Below the pieces are notes generated by a model. The model saw only the letters and a program-made list of their open reading frames with translations. It made no database searches and had not been told where the DNA came from. From contig PLNW01000151.1 of the NCBI GenBank assembly GCA_003142855.1, forward strand, positions 1-64,000: a DNA stretch of 64,000 nucleotides, given 5' to 3'. The translations under genes were made by a program, and so were the position numbers. Positions 9,614 through 20,739 of this stretch are shown here, piece by piece (within the stretch, counting starts at the first letter, position 1; each line of letters starts with the position of its first letter). The DNA is from Myxococcales bacterium (GTDB lineage Bacteria > Myxococcota_A > Polyangia > Fen-1088).

Positions 9614-10575
9614 CCCTGCCTGCCACACGGGTGCGGCCGCTGGCGCTGGTGTCCATGCTGGTTGTGACGTTCGTCGCCGGGAGAGCCAAGGCGGACGCCG
9701 ACGTCCCGGCTGGGGGTCGTGGTCTTGTGATTGTCAGCGACTCGGACTGCCCGTCGGGCGATGCGGTTCGCGATGCGCTCGCCGCTCTTCGCCCGGCCGA
9801 AGAATGGCCTGCCCTGTCGGTGACGATTCGTGAGTTCCCGCAGATGTTGGTGATCGAAATCGGGTCACAGAAGACCAACCCGAGGCAGCTTTCCGTTGGT
9901 CCCGACTGCGCGACGCGGGCCACTGCCGTTGCCCTGGTCATCACCACCTGGACCGGGGATCTCCCGGTCGAGGCAGCGGGCACGCCTGTCCTTCAGCCTT
10001 CCCCGGTTGTCGTCCAGCCGCCGGCAGAAAAGAAGCCAGACGAAGTGATTCCGAAGACCGCCGCTCGCCACAGTGAAATCGGAGCTGGCCTGCTGGCAGC
10101 AACCGCCGGCGGAATCGTGCCGGGCGTTCGCGTGGAATTCGGCCGCACGAGGCGCGGCAGCGGCTTGGGCTGGCAGGTCGATGTCGCGGTGCCCGCGGCC
10201 CGACAGGTGAATGTCGGGGACGGCACAACCCGCTGGACTCGGATTTCCGCTGGGGCTGCACTTGACGCCCATTGGGCGATGCGCAGGTTCTTTTTCGACG
10301 GGGCATTGGGAGGCGTGGCAGCGCTGACCTACGCTTGGGGCCAGGGCTACGTCGCAAACCAATCCGACTGGTCGCCCACCTGGGGTCTCGCCGCGGGCAT
10401 GCGCGCGGGTGTGCCTTGGGGCCGAACCCGAATTTGGATCGACATGCGCGCCTTCAAATGGCTGCGTGAACAGAGCGTGCAAATCGATCCAGTCACGACC
10501 GGCAACGCGACGACGACACAGTTGCCATCCTGGGACGCCCAAGGAGCCATTGGCATCAGCCACATCTTTCAGTGA
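9610..10575 (+). CDS. Predicted envelope/outer-membrane protein of the sigma module
   Basis: Signal-like N-terminus; CPSGDAVRDALAAL...GPDCATRATAVALVITTW; glycine/aromatic-rich C-terminal half; translationally coupled to the preceding gene; paralog at 17720-18622. Confidence 0.6.
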   Translation: MTLPATRVRPLALVSMLVVTFVAGRAKADADVPAGGRGLVIVSDSDCPSGDAVRDALAALRPAEEWPALSVTIREFPQMLVIEIGSQKTNPRQLSVGPDCATRATAVALVITTWTGDLPVEAAGTPVLQPSPVVVQPPAEKKPDEVIPKTAARHSEIGAGLLAATAGGIVPGVRVEFGRTRRGSGLGWQVDVAVPAARQVNVGDGTTRWTRISAGAALDAHWAMRRFFFDGALGGVAALTYAWGQGYVANQSDWSPTWGLAAGMRAGVPWGRTRIWIDMRAFKWLREQSVQIDPVTTGNATTTQLPSWDAQGAIGISHIFQ

Positions 10576-10609
10576 GACGAATTTGGGAAAGGTTCGCCTC
10601 CCCTAGGAC

Positions 10610-11884
10610 ATGAGCTCGAATATGAAGAGTCGAAGCCCGTCGATTATCGCTACCTTCGCGTTCGGTCTCGTGGTTTCCGCTTGCCATGGCGCCTTGCACA
10701 CAGGCAAGGGGACCGTTCGCGACGCCGGCGCGGGCGGCAGCAGCGGTCTGGGCGGCCAGTCCTCCTTGACAGGCGGAGCAGCAGGGGGCGTGGGCGGGGT
10801 GAGCACGGGTGGAGCAACCAGCGCATCGGGCGGCAATGGAGCCGGTGGAACTGGCGCGGCCCAGGGGTCCGCCGACACGCGCCCCACTCTCCCTGCCGGG
10901 TGGGTGCCGCCGTTTACGGCAAAGATGGGAACCCCGGGTTGGCAGCAGAGCACCCAGCCAATCTGTGATCCCTGGCAAGGGTCGCAATTCGCTTTCGACA
11001 TCTGGGCGGACGCGCGCGGGGTCTTCGCTCTCTTCTCCGCGGTAGATGGCTGCCCCGGCGACTTCTGCGGCAGTTTCGGCGTGTCTCTCAAGTTCAACGC
11101 CGGTTCAGGCTGGCAAACCCTCCAGGAATTTTCTCCGGGTGCGACGGGCTACATGGGCTGGCACCTGTGGCCTAGTTTCCCCGGCGGTTCGCTCTTGATG
11201 TCGGGACCTCTCGCGGACCAGGCGGGACTCTACTTCGTGGACGGAAGCAACTTTACCTTCCAAACCGTCCCGACAGATATGATGTCGGGAGCGTTCGTTG
11301 TGGGCAGTGATCTGGCCTACGTCATCGATGGCATGCGTCTTCTGAAGTACTCCGCGGGAACGTGGTCGACAGTTGGCGAGGCGACGAGTTCGTTGTCGGC
11401 CGTGTGGGCTGATAGCCAGAGCGTGGTGGTGGTCGGTGACGATCAGACCATCCTCATGCAGTCGGGAAACAGCCCCCTGACCGCGCTGCCCAACGTGCCC
11501 GCGGGCAACTACACGTCGGTTTGGGCTTTTGGCGCCTCCGACATCTGGACGGGCAATTCAATTGGCCAACTGGTGCACTACGATGGCAAGACGTGGAAGG
11601 TCATTCCCACAGGCTCCCAGATAGATCCGGCCATAGGCAAACTGTGGGGCGCAGATGGAATCGTGTACTTCATCACCGGCGTGGAAATGGGAAGGTGGAA
11701 CGGTAGTTCGGTCGACATGCTGCTTGAGCCTGCAGGGTCGGACCATTCGGGGTTCTTCTTCGACATCTGGGGGCGTTCAGCGCAGGAAGTATTCGTGGCG
11801 ATAATGGATCGATTCTATATGACATACACTTGTGGCGGGACCTTCATGCTGTGGTTCGATGGTTCACAATTTCATCAATTCTAG
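10610..11884 (+). CDS. Secreted lipoprotein with Gly/Ser-rich linker and WD/propeller-like repeats (paralog 1)
   Basis: Lipobox LVVSAC; GGSSGLGGQSSLTGGAAGG linker; SVWAFGASDIWTGNSIGQLVHYDGKTWK. Confidence 0.75.
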   Translation: MSSNMKSRSPSIIATFAFGLVVSACHGALHTGKGTVRDAGAGGSSGLGGQSSLTGGAAGGVGGVSTGGATSASGGNGAGGTGAAQGSADTRPTLPAGWVPPFTAKMGTPGWQQSTQPICDPWQGSQFAFDIWADARGVFALFSAVDGCPGDFCGSFGVSLKFNAGSGWQTLQEFSPGATGYMGWHLWPSFPGGSLLMSGPLADQAGLYFVDGSNFTFQTVPTDMMSGAFVVGSDLAYVIDGMRLLKYSAGTWSTVGEATSSLSAVWADSQSVVVVGDDQTILMQSGNSPLTALPNVPAGNYTSVWAFGASDIWTGNSIGQLVHYDGKTWKVIPTGSQIDPAIGKLWGADGIVYFITGVEMGRWNGSSVDMLLEPAGSDHSGFFFDIWGRSAQEVFVAIMDRFYMTYTCGGTFMLWFDGSQFHQF

Positions 11885-11889
11885 AACCA

Positions 11890-13161
11890 ATGCGAATACG
11901 CAAGATCAGGAATATCGAGAGGCGCCTGACGACAAGCGTGCGCGGTTTTCCTTTGGGCGGCGTGCTTGGCCTGTTGCTGTTCACATCACAATTGAGTGGC
12001 ATGGGGTGTGGCGGTCGCACGATGCTCGATAGCCTTCTCACTGTGAACACTGTCAGTGGCAGCACTGGGACATCTGGGCAGAATGCAGGTGGGATGGGCG
12101 GTACCCAAGGCGGCGGAGACTCGCAGCCGGAGGGAGGCAGCAGTCCGGGCTCCGGCAGCACGGGCGGGGCGTCCATGGGAGACGCGGTTTCCGGCGGTGC
12201 AAGCGGCAGCGGTTCGCACCCGCTGTGGCGAAAGAGCTCCCAGCCCTTCTGCTCCAGTCTGGGTTCGTCGGTCGGATCCTTGCACGTATGGAGCGACGCC
12301 CGTGGTGCATTCGTGCTGGCTAGCCTCGACGGCGAGGCAAAGCTACCGACCGTTTCGACCAACATTTCGACCAATACCGGATCAGGCTGGAACACGACGT
12401 ACACTTGGTCAGGTTACGATTTTGATAGGGCACTTGGTCTGAAGGGATTCGTGAACGGACCGCTTGTCGCGTACCTCGGTCCTTCCTGCCCCATAGGGTT
12501 CGTTGATGGAGGAGTTGCTTCGTGCAGCGGCGCGCAACCCGTCGACGATGTGGCCGTCGTGAACTCCAATCTGGCCTACGCGGTCTACCAAGATCGCGTG
12601 CTGCAGTTTGATGGGAACTTCTGGACCCAGTTGGGGGGGCCGTTGCCGGCAGCTGGAGCGGCCCCGTTCTTGGCGCGGTCAGTTTGGGCCGATGCCTCGA
12701 CCATCGTCGTCGTCGGTGACGCCGGCCACGTCTACGTGATCCCGTCAGGCGGGGACCCTGTCTTGCAGACAGGACTCCCGGAAGTCGACTTCTTCGCCGT
12801 CTGGGCCTTTGCTGCCTCGGATATCTGGATCGGCAGCGCCGACGGTCAGCTCTATCACCATGATGGCGTAACGTGGTCCCTGAAGGCATCCATACCCGGT
12901 AATTGCGGCTCGATCCACAAGCTTTGGGGCAGCGACGGGAGCCTGTTCGTGCTGACACAGAGCCTCTTCGGGAGATGGGATGGATCGGGCATCACCACCC
13001 TCTCGTCCCTTGCCTGCGATCTTACAGCCAGTTTTTATGACCTTTGGGGCAATTCTCCCTCGGAGGTCTTCGTCGTGCTTGAGGATCGGACGCACGGGAT
13101 TGCCGGTTGCGGGCCGGCGCAGGTCCAGTGGTTCAACGGTTCCGTGGTCAGTCCGCTCTAG
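11890..13161 (+). CDS. Secreted lipoprotein with Gly/Ser-rich linker and WD/propeller-like repeats (paralog 2)
   Basis: Lipobox SGMGC; AVWAFAASDIWIGSADGQLYHHDGVTWS matches paralog 1; SFYDLWGNSPSEVFVVLEDR matches FFFDIWGRSAQEVFVAIMDR. Confidence 0.75.
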   Translation: MRIRKIRNIERRLTTSVRGFPLGGVLGLLLFTSQLSGMGCGGRTMLDSLLTVNTVSGSTGTSGQNAGGMGGTQGGGDSQPEGGSSPGSGSTGGASMGDAVSGGASGSGSHPLWRKSSQPFCSSLGSSVGSLHVWSDARGAFVLASLDGEAKLPTVSTNISTNTGSGWNTTYTWSGYDFDRALGLKGFVNGPLVAYLGPSCPIGFVDGGVASCSGAQPVDDVAVVNSNLAYAVYQDRVLQFDGNFWTQLGGPLPAAGAAPFLARSVWADASTIVVVGDAGHVYVIPSGGDPVLQTGLPEVDFFAVWAFAASDIWIGSADGQLYHHDGVTWSLKASIPGNCGSIHKLWGSDGSLFVLTQSLFGRWDGSGITTLSSLACDLTASFYDLWGNSPSEVFVVLEDRTHGIAGCGPAQVQWFNGSVVSPL

Positions 13162-13216
13162 CGAAACTCCGGATCGAAAATTTGGCGGTCGGGCCTGACG
13201 GGGTGATCGTGTTGGG

Positions 13217-14254
13217 GTGCGCAACCACGCGGCCATCAGCCTGGTGGGCCGGCCAGCCCTGTCCGGCGGCGTGAGCCCTATCGTGCGGCTGACCGGGGGG
13301 CGGACGGCGACGGCGGAGGCGGACATCCCCGACTATCACGCCTCCCGGCGCGGTTGGTTCGGCCGGCGGCGCAACCGGCGCGTGGTGGTGCAGAGGCGCA
13401 GTCTGTTTCTCATGCTAGGGGCTGCTTTGGCCCGTCTCGCTCGCGGGGCGTGGCTGGTGGGAAAGGTCGTGGGAAAGGTCGTCGCTGTGTTGGCTGTGCT
13501 GGCCGGGGCAGGGTGGGGCGGCCGCTGGACCGTTCGCCATGTCGTGGACTCGCCTCGCTTTCAGGTCAAACAGATCGACATCGCGGCGACCCAGCATGTC
13601 CGACGCGAGGAGCTTGTGGCGTTGGCCGGGGTCACGCTAGGCGACCGCCTGCTCAGCATCGACACCGACGCGGTAGCGGCGCGGCTGGCCACGCACCCCT
13701 GGGTCGCGGCCGCGCAGGTGAAGCGCCATCTGCCGTCGGTTCTGCACATCGAAATCGTCGAGCGGCGCGCGGCGGCGGCCGCTTCGCTGAGCGGGCTATA
13801 CCTGGTCGACGAGAATGGCCGACCGTTCAAGCGCGCGCGCATGGACGAAGCCGAAGGCCTGCCCGTTCTGACCGGCATTGGCCGCGAACAATACGCCAAG
13901 CTGCCCGAGGCCAGTGCGGCGGTGTTCCGCGAGGCCCTGGCGGTGCTCGACGACTACCGCGCGCGACCGGGCCGGCCCGGGCTGTCCGAAGTCAGCATCG
14001 ACCCGCGCTTTGGCTTCACCCTCATCCTGCTGGAAGGCGGGGCCGAGATCCGGCTCGGCCGGGGCGAATACAGCAAGAAATTGGCGCGATTCGATCAAAT
14101 CCTGGAAGCTGTTGAGAAAGAACACTTGGGTGGGCTGTCCGCCGTGCGGGTCGTGAACCTCGACCTGGGCGGGGGACAAGTCCCGGTGCTGGTGCGTGGC
14201 CGCGACGGGGACGCCGCGGTTGACAAGCCAGCATCCAAGCCGACAAGAAACTGA
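13217..14254 (+). CDS. ftsQ: Cell division protein FtsQ
   Basis: Basic N-terminus, single TM, POTRA-like FQVKQIDIAATQHVRREELVALAGVTLGDRLLSIDTDAVAARLATHPWVAAAQVKRHLPSVLHIEIVERRA; located directly before ftsA; GTG start, true start uncertain. Confidence 0.88.
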   Translation: MRNHAAISLVGRPALSGGVSPIVRLTGGRTATAEADIPDYHASRRGWFGRRRNRRVVVQRRSLFLMLGAALARLARGAWLVGKVVGKVVAVLAVLAGAGWGGRWTVRHVVDSPRFQVKQIDIAATQHVRREELVALAGVTLGDRLLSIDTDAVAARLATHPWVAAAQVKRHLPSVLHIEIVERRAAAAASLSGLYLVDENGRPFKRARMDEAEGLPVLTGIGREQYAKLPEASAAVFREALAVLDDYRARPGRPGLSEVSIDPRFGFTLILLEGGAEIRLGRGEYSKKLARFDQILEAVEKEHLGGLSAVRVVNLDLGGGQVPVLVRGRDGDAAVDKPASKPTRN

Positions 14255-14283
14255 CAGGGCGAAGGAACGGAGACGAGAAAAAC

Positions 14284-15516
14284 ATGGCGAGACGAAGCTC
14301 CGACATCATCGTTGGGCTCGACATCGGCACCACCAAGATTGCGGCCATCGTCGCAGAAATCGTCGAGAGTGGACTCGACGTCATCGGCGTCGGCACGCAT
14401 GTTTCGCGTGGCTTGAAGAAAGGAGTCATCGTCAACATTGACTCCACCGTCGCGGCCATCAAGCAGGCGGTGCTGGAAGCCGAAGGCATGTCCGGGTGTG
14501 AGATCTCGCAGGTCTACGTGGGGATCGCGGGCGGACACATCAAAGGGGTGAATTCCACCGGCACGGTGGCCATCAAGGACAAGGAAGTGCGCTCCAGCGA
14601 CGTGGCCAAGGTGCTCGAGCTGGCGCGCGCCATCGCCCTGCCGGTGGACCGACACGTGGTGCATGTGCTGCCGCAGGAATACCGGGTCGATGGCCAGGAC
14701 GGCGTGCGCGAGCCGCTCGGCATGTGTGGGGTGCGCCTGGAAGCGCGTGTGCACATCGTCACCGCGGCGGCCGCGGCCCTGCAAAACATCATCAAGTGCT
14801 GCAGTCGGTGCGACCTGGAAGTCGTGGACACCGTGCTCGAGCCGCTGGCTTCAGGCGAGGCGGTGCTGGAGCGAGACGAAAAAGATCTGGGCGTGGCCTT
14901 GGTCGACATTGGCGGCGGCACTACCGACATCGCCATCTTCACCGAGGGGGCGGTGGCCCACACCAGCGTGATACCGCTCGGCGGTCACCAGCTCACCAGC
15001 GACATCGCGTTCGGTCTGCGCACGCCACCGCACGAGGCAGAGAAGATCAAGCACCGTTGGGGTTGCGCCCTGGCCAGCATGGTGTCCGCGCCCGAGACCA
15101 TCGAGGTGGCCTCGGTGGGCGGCCGCGCGCCGCGCGTTCTGTCGCGCCAGATGCTGTGTCGGGACATCATCCAGCCACGCATCGAGGAGATTTTCTCCTT
15201 CGTCAAGGCGGAGATCATGCGGCTGGGCTGCGAGGACATGCTGGCCTCGGGCGCCGTGATCACAGGCGGCGCGACCCAGCTTCCGGGCATGGCCGAGCTG
15301 GCCGAAGAGGTGCTGGGCATCCCGGTGCGACTGGGCATGCCCAAGGGGGTTGGCGGCCTGGCCGACGTGGTTAAGTCGCCTGCGTTTTCCACGGGTGTCG
15401 GTCTGGTTCAGTACGGCGCCAGCCAACAGAGCCTGTCCGTACGCCCCAACACCCCAGCCCGCACCGGCGGCGGCATCTTCAGCCGTTTGCGCCGGGTCCT
15501 GTCGAGCGCGTTCTAG
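14284..15516 (+). CDS. ftsA: Cell division protein FtsA
   Basis: IIVGLDIGTTKIAAIVAEI, MSGCEISQVYVGIAGGHIKG, DIGGGTTDIAIFTEGAVAHTSVIPLGG, ASGAVITGGATQLPGM. Confidence 0.97.
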   Translation: MARRSSDIIVGLDIGTTKIAAIVAEIVESGLDVIGVGTHVSRGLKKGVIVNIDSTVAAIKQAVLEAEGMSGCEISQVYVGIAGGHIKGVNSTGTVAIKDKEVRSSDVAKVLELARAIALPVDRHVVHVLPQEYRVDGQDGVREPLGMCGVRLEARVHIVTAAAAALQNIIKCCSRCDLEVVDTVLEPLASGEAVLERDEKDLGVALVDIGGGTTDIAIFTEGAVAHTSVIPLGGHQLTSDIAFGLRTPPHEAEKIKHRWGCALASMVSAPETIEVASVGGRAPRVLSRQMLCRDIIQPRIEEIFSFVKAEIMRLGCEDMLASGAVITGGATQLPGMAELAEEVLGIPVRLGMPKGVGGLADVVKSPAFSTGVGLVQYGASQQSLSVRPNTPARTGGGIFSRLRRVLSSAF

Positions 15517-15522
15517 CTCCTA

Positions 15523-16278
15523 CTAGGGGCCGGTGAGCGTGATGGCGGCGTCGTCGATGAATAGCTCGGCCGGCTGTTCGGTGATGTTGGAGGCCGAACC
15601 ACCCACGTTCCAGGATAGCCACATGCTGGGCACGGTTGATACCCCGGACACATCCACCAAGAGACTGCCGTCGATCCAGAATGTCACTCGTCCCGAGTTG
15701 TCCGTCGCCTGATGCATGAATGCCTCGACCAAGAACCAGCGCCCGATGGGAGCCACGGTCGTGGTAGCGGGAGGGTAATTTTTTAGGCGCACGTCATCGT
15801 ACAGGTACCAGGACATATCGCCGTTCGGGGCTTGCTCCAGGTCGAGGCTCCACAGGTACTGATAGGTGTTGGGGTCCGCGGGATTGGCGCGCCCCTGGAA
15901 CTCAAACACGTTCCAATACAGCCCGATGGTGTAGCGTTGCGGAATGTACATCCACACCCGGAAGTAGGCATCGTTCGGCAAGATCCCCGACCTGAATAGA
16001 CGAGCGTATGAGGTCTTGTTGGCTGCGAAGATAGCTGACCTGACTGCGAATCGTCCACCGTGCGTGGGGGAGGGGGAGGTGACGACCGTCAGCTGTGCAT
16101 CCGATGACAAGATCTGTCCGCCCGCGCTGGTCCCACCCTCAGCCCACTGGGACAGATTTCCGGTCTCGTGATCGGCAAACCATTCGCTGCCAAGATGAAT
16201 CTGGTCGCTGCATGCCCCCAGGGCCAGCAGTGCGGCGACTGACAAGGCGCCGGTCGCGTAGTGCAATCGTTGTTTCAA
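15523..16278 (-). CDS. Lipoprotein with concanavalin A-like/polysaccharide-lyase-like fold (predicted)
   Basis: Lipobox LALGAC; GGRFAVRSAIF...DAYFRVWMYIPQRYTIGLYWNVFEFQGR...GRWFLVEAFMHQATDNSGRVTFWIDGSLLVD pattern. Confidence 0.6.
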   Translation of the reverse strand: MKQRLHYATGALSVAALLALGACSDQIHLGSEWFADHETGNLSQWAEGGTSAGGQILSSDAQLTVVTSPSPTHGGRFAVRSAIFAANKTSYARLFRSGILPNDAYFRVWMYIPQRYTIGLYWNVFEFQGRANPADPNTYQYLWSLDLEQAPNGDMSWYLYDDVRLKNYPPATTTVAPIGRWFLVEAFMHQATDNSGRVTFWIDGSLLVDVSGVSTVPSMWLSWNVGGSASNITEQPAELFIDDAAITLTGP

Positions 16279-17075
16279 GGCCTGGCCGCGCTCGCTGTCT
16301 TGCGTGCCAGGCTGACGAACCGGCCTGCCGGGTAGCGTCCGAGGTATTGGTGGGCCAGTGTCGCGGCGACAGCAGCATCGTGGCGAGCCAGGGCTGCTTC
16401 GATGCCGATGGCAAGCGCTTCTTCGTTGAGCACGCCTTCGGGGAAGCGCGTGAGGTAGCTGTGTGCCAGGGCGCCAGCTTGCGCCGGGTTGTGCTCGCGG
16501 CGCAGGGATCGCAAGGCCGCCATCACCAGTGCCGCTTCTTCGGGCGGTGCCGGGGCCGGGGCCACCTCCACCGGAGGCGACTCATCGAGCGAGCCCCGCA
16601 CATCACTGGATGCCACTACCTGACGCTTTCCCGTCAGCGGCTCTCGCACATGATCGCGACGGGTGCTGACAGGGGTGGTCGGTGCGGATGCCACCAGGTC
16701 CGTTGTCGACCGCGCAGTCGGAATGCTATCCGCCGCCGGTATTACCTCGGGTTCTTGTTCTCGCGGCGCGGTCGCGTGCCTTGGCTGGGCGGACGGCAGG
16801 CTCAGCGTCGGCCCCGACGATTTCTGGTCCGAACCAGCGAGCCAACGACGAGCCAGGGTGGCGCTCAGGATGGTGGTGCTGACGAGCAGGGCGGTCACCA
16901 GGACAGCAATCCGAGCCACGCGCGGGCCGCGCGAAGGCCCTGCGCAGATCCTGGCGTAGACTCGCCTTTCCGCCAATTCGTTGGCAGCGGCAGGAGACAG
17001 AGATCGCAGCAGCCGCGCAGCCTCAGCTTCGTCTGGATCGCGGAAGTCTTGCATTTCGGTTAGTCGCTGTTTCAT
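16275..17075 (-). CDS. Membrane-anchored repeat (TPR-like) protein, paralog of 8468-9613
   Basis: ATGA overlap with the sigma gene stop; single TM; LRSLRREHNPAQAGALAHSYLTRFPEGVLNEEALAIGIEAALARHD parallels LRTAHDPASALAALDDYRARFPGGVLAPEAAMLRAEALLQ. Confidence 0.7.
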   Translation of the reverse strand: MKQRLTEMQDFRDPDEAEAARLLRSLSPAAANELAERRVYARICAGPSRGPRVARIAVLVTALLVSTTILSATLARRWLAGSDQKSSGPTLSLPSAQPRHATAPREQEPEVIPAADSIPTARSTTDLVASAPTTPVSTRRDHVREPLTGKRQVVASSDVRGSLDESPPVEVAPAPAPPEEAALVMAALRSLRREHNPAQAGALAHSYLTRFPEGVLNEEALAIGIEAALARHDAAVAATLAHQYLGRYPAGRFVSLARKTASAARP

Positions 17076-17686
17076 GGCTTTCCCGCTTCGGCTTCTCTCT
17101 GTTTCCGCTGGGCTGCCACCATGGCCACCAGATCCTTGCGAGCGTGATGCAGCCTGGTCCAAACGGTTTTCACGGGCACACCGTGCAATGTCGAGATCTC
17201 TTGGCCGCTATAGCCTTCAATCTCGAACAGGACCAGGGTCGAGCGTCGCTTGTCACTCATGCGGGCAAGCATCTGGGCCAGCACGCGCTGATCCTGCTTT
17301 TTCTCGAGCGCCATGGCCGGTGTGGCGCTCATCCCGACCATGTCCATGGAATCGATCTCCCGGCCGCGCGAGAACAAGTTCTTGAACCAGGCCCGGCGGC
17401 GGAAATTCCGCACCGTCAGATGGGCGATGCGATAGAGCCAGCCCGCCAGATTTCCGCCGTGGAAGTGCGGCAGCTTGCGACGGACAATCATGAACACGTC
17501 TTGTGCCACGTCCTCGATCTCGGCCTCTGGCACACCCAGACCACGCATCCAGGCCACCGTCTGCCGAAAGTAAGCGTGGTACACATCCTCGAAGGCCAGT
17601 TGGGCAGAAATCTCGGGCAGATGATGGACGTCGGCCGCGCAGGGCGCGCTGCCTTGCTCACGCTGGGAAGTGGTCCACCTCTGCAC
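17072..17686 (-). CDS. ECF-type RNA polymerase sigma-70 factor, paralog of 7908-8471
   Basis: VYHAYFRQTVAWMRGLGVPEAEIEDVAQDVFMIVRRKLPHF; RRSTLVLFEIEGYSGQEISTLHGVPVKTVWTRLHHARKDL. Confidence 0.92.
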   Translation of the reverse strand: MQRWTTSQREQGSAPCAADVHHLPEISAQLAFEDVYHAYFRQTVAWMRGLGVPEAEIEDVAQDVFMIVRRKLPHFHGGNLAGWLYRIAHLTVRNFRRRAWFKNLFSRGREIDSMDMVGMSATPAMALEKKQDQRVLAQMLARMSDKRRSTLVLFEIEGYSGQEISTLHGVPVKTVWTRLHHARKDLVAMVAAQRKQREAEAGKP

Positions 17687-17719
17687 AGCCTAAGTATGTC
17701 ACCAGAACCCGAAAAGCTT

Positions 17720-18622
17720 CTAGTCGCGTGGTTTTGCAGGACCGAGCGAGATACTCGCGCCTGCTAGCACGCCCAACCAGACCCGTGGCGCAGTGCCCAC
17801 ATTGCCGATCGGATCGACCATCAGGGAGAAACGGCGCGCGCTGAGTTCCGCCTGAAGGGCCAGGAAAGGCGACACCCATCGACCGATGGTTTGAGCGCGA
17901 AACCCAAGGCGCCCGCCTGCGTCCATGTGCGTGGATCTCGCACTTGGATACAGACCGCGCCCGTGGGCAAGCAGCAAAGCCCCATAGGGGCCGAGCGCGA
18001 TTCCCAGCTCGGCTGTACTCCAGCGCCAGCAGAGGCTGGCCGAGGTATCGATGGATATCCGCGCCAGCGACAGCTCGTATTCTTGCACCTTCACGACGGC
18101 CGGGTAACTGCCCTCCAGGCCGGCCGTCAAACCGAAGTGTTCCCCCGATGCCAGCCAGCGCAAGGCTCCCCCCCAAGTCATGGCCGAGCTGCGCTTGCCT
18201 GCTCCTGGTGCGACCAGGAACTCGGGCGCAAGATCGAGCCGGTGGATGCGGGACAAGCGAGGTTGCGCCGAACCCTCGGATTCACGCATAGCTGGAGCGG
18301 GAGACGGTTCTCCGATGTCTGGAGGCTCGAGTACCAGCGCCACGAAGACGGCCGCAACTTTGGTTCGCTCGGAGCAGTTGCGATCAGGATCGGAGTAGGT
18401 GGCGGAGCGGCCGGCCACGTGGACCGACCAGGTCGCGCCCAGGTCGCGCACGGTGATGGCCGCGGAAGACGTGCGACCCGCCTCGGTGCTCAGCAACTGA
18501 GCCAGCGCCGCATCAATGTCGGCACCAGCCGGACAGTCGCCGGCAGCATCGACTGTCGCCGCCTGAGCGAGCCGCGGATGAAAGGAGGAGGCAAGGATGA
18601 GCCAGCCGAGAAAGCGGCGCAT
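17720..18622 (-). CDS. Predicted envelope protein of the second sigma module, paralog of 9610-10575
   Basis: Signal peptide MRRFLGWLILASSFHPRLAQA; DCPAGADIDAALAQLL ... DRNCSERTKVAAVFVALVLEPP matches DCPSGDAVRDALAAL ... GPDCATRATAVALVITT. Confidence 0.6.
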   Translation of the reverse strand: MRRFLGWLILASSFHPRLAQAATVDAAGDCPAGADIDAALAQLLSTEAGRTSSAAITVRDLGATWSVHVAGRSATYSDPDRNCSERTKVAAVFVALVLEPPDIGEPSPAPAMRESEGSAQPRLSRIHRLDLAPEFLVAPGAGKRSSAMTWGGALRWLASGEHFGLTAGLEGSYPAVVKVQEYELSLARISIDTSASLCWRWSTAELGIALGPYGALLLAHGRGLYPSARSTHMDAGGRLGFRAQTIGRWVSPFLALQAELSARRFSLMVDPIGNVGTAPRVWLGVLAGASISLGPAKPRD

Positions 18623-18703
18623 GGAAATCGATGGGAAATGGGCGGCCCGGGACAAGGCACGCAGAATAGCACTGTCACGTTCAATCCAGGGCGACCACTG
18701 ACT

Positions 18704-19000
18704 CTACAATGGCTGCGGGGGCAGGTTCGCCTTGTGTTGCGTCTCCCCGTAGACCAGAGCAGACGCTGCGCCTGTGTCCGGGATCTCGATCGCCCCGACT
18801 GAAAGCGCAGGGAGAGTGAAGGTTGCAGGCGTAGGAGTGGTCGCGAGATCGTCGACCTTGAAGGTGAGAACTGCAGGCACGTCATTCCAGTTGACCGCGA
18901 TGATCTGGGTTCTGTCGTCGTCCTGATTGCGACTGGCGTAGGCGCTAACTTTGGTGGGCGTCGATGATACCGAGATCAGGGTGAGACCGAAGTGCTCCAC
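18704..19000 (-). pseudogene. C-terminal fragment of a secreted glycoside hydrolase (possibly GH44-like)
   Basis: 98-aa ORF without signal peptide: VSAYASRNQDDDRTQIIAVNWNDVPAVLTFKVDDL...LPALSVGAIEIPDTG resembles the C-terminal beta-sandwich of clan-A glycosidases; in-frame stop shortly upstream (TGA at 19018-19016). Confidence 0.35.
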
Positions 19001-19146
19001 AAAGAGACGACAGGATCAGCCCTGTGCGGGTGTTCAGGTGTTGGCGGCTGTTCGACGCACGCCAGCGCCTGCCCATCACTTCGTCGAGTGAAAAATTTGG
19101 AGCATGGCGCAGGCCGTGCGATCCAAGTAGTCCAGGGAGATATCAC

Positions 19147-20727
<1,581 letters not shown>

Positions 20728-20739
20728 GAGAGGGAGGAA

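Noticed and set aside
16095-17063. 322-aa plus-strand ORF between ftsA and ftsZ
   Set aside because: Antisense to the lipoprotein and TPR genes; no coding motifs
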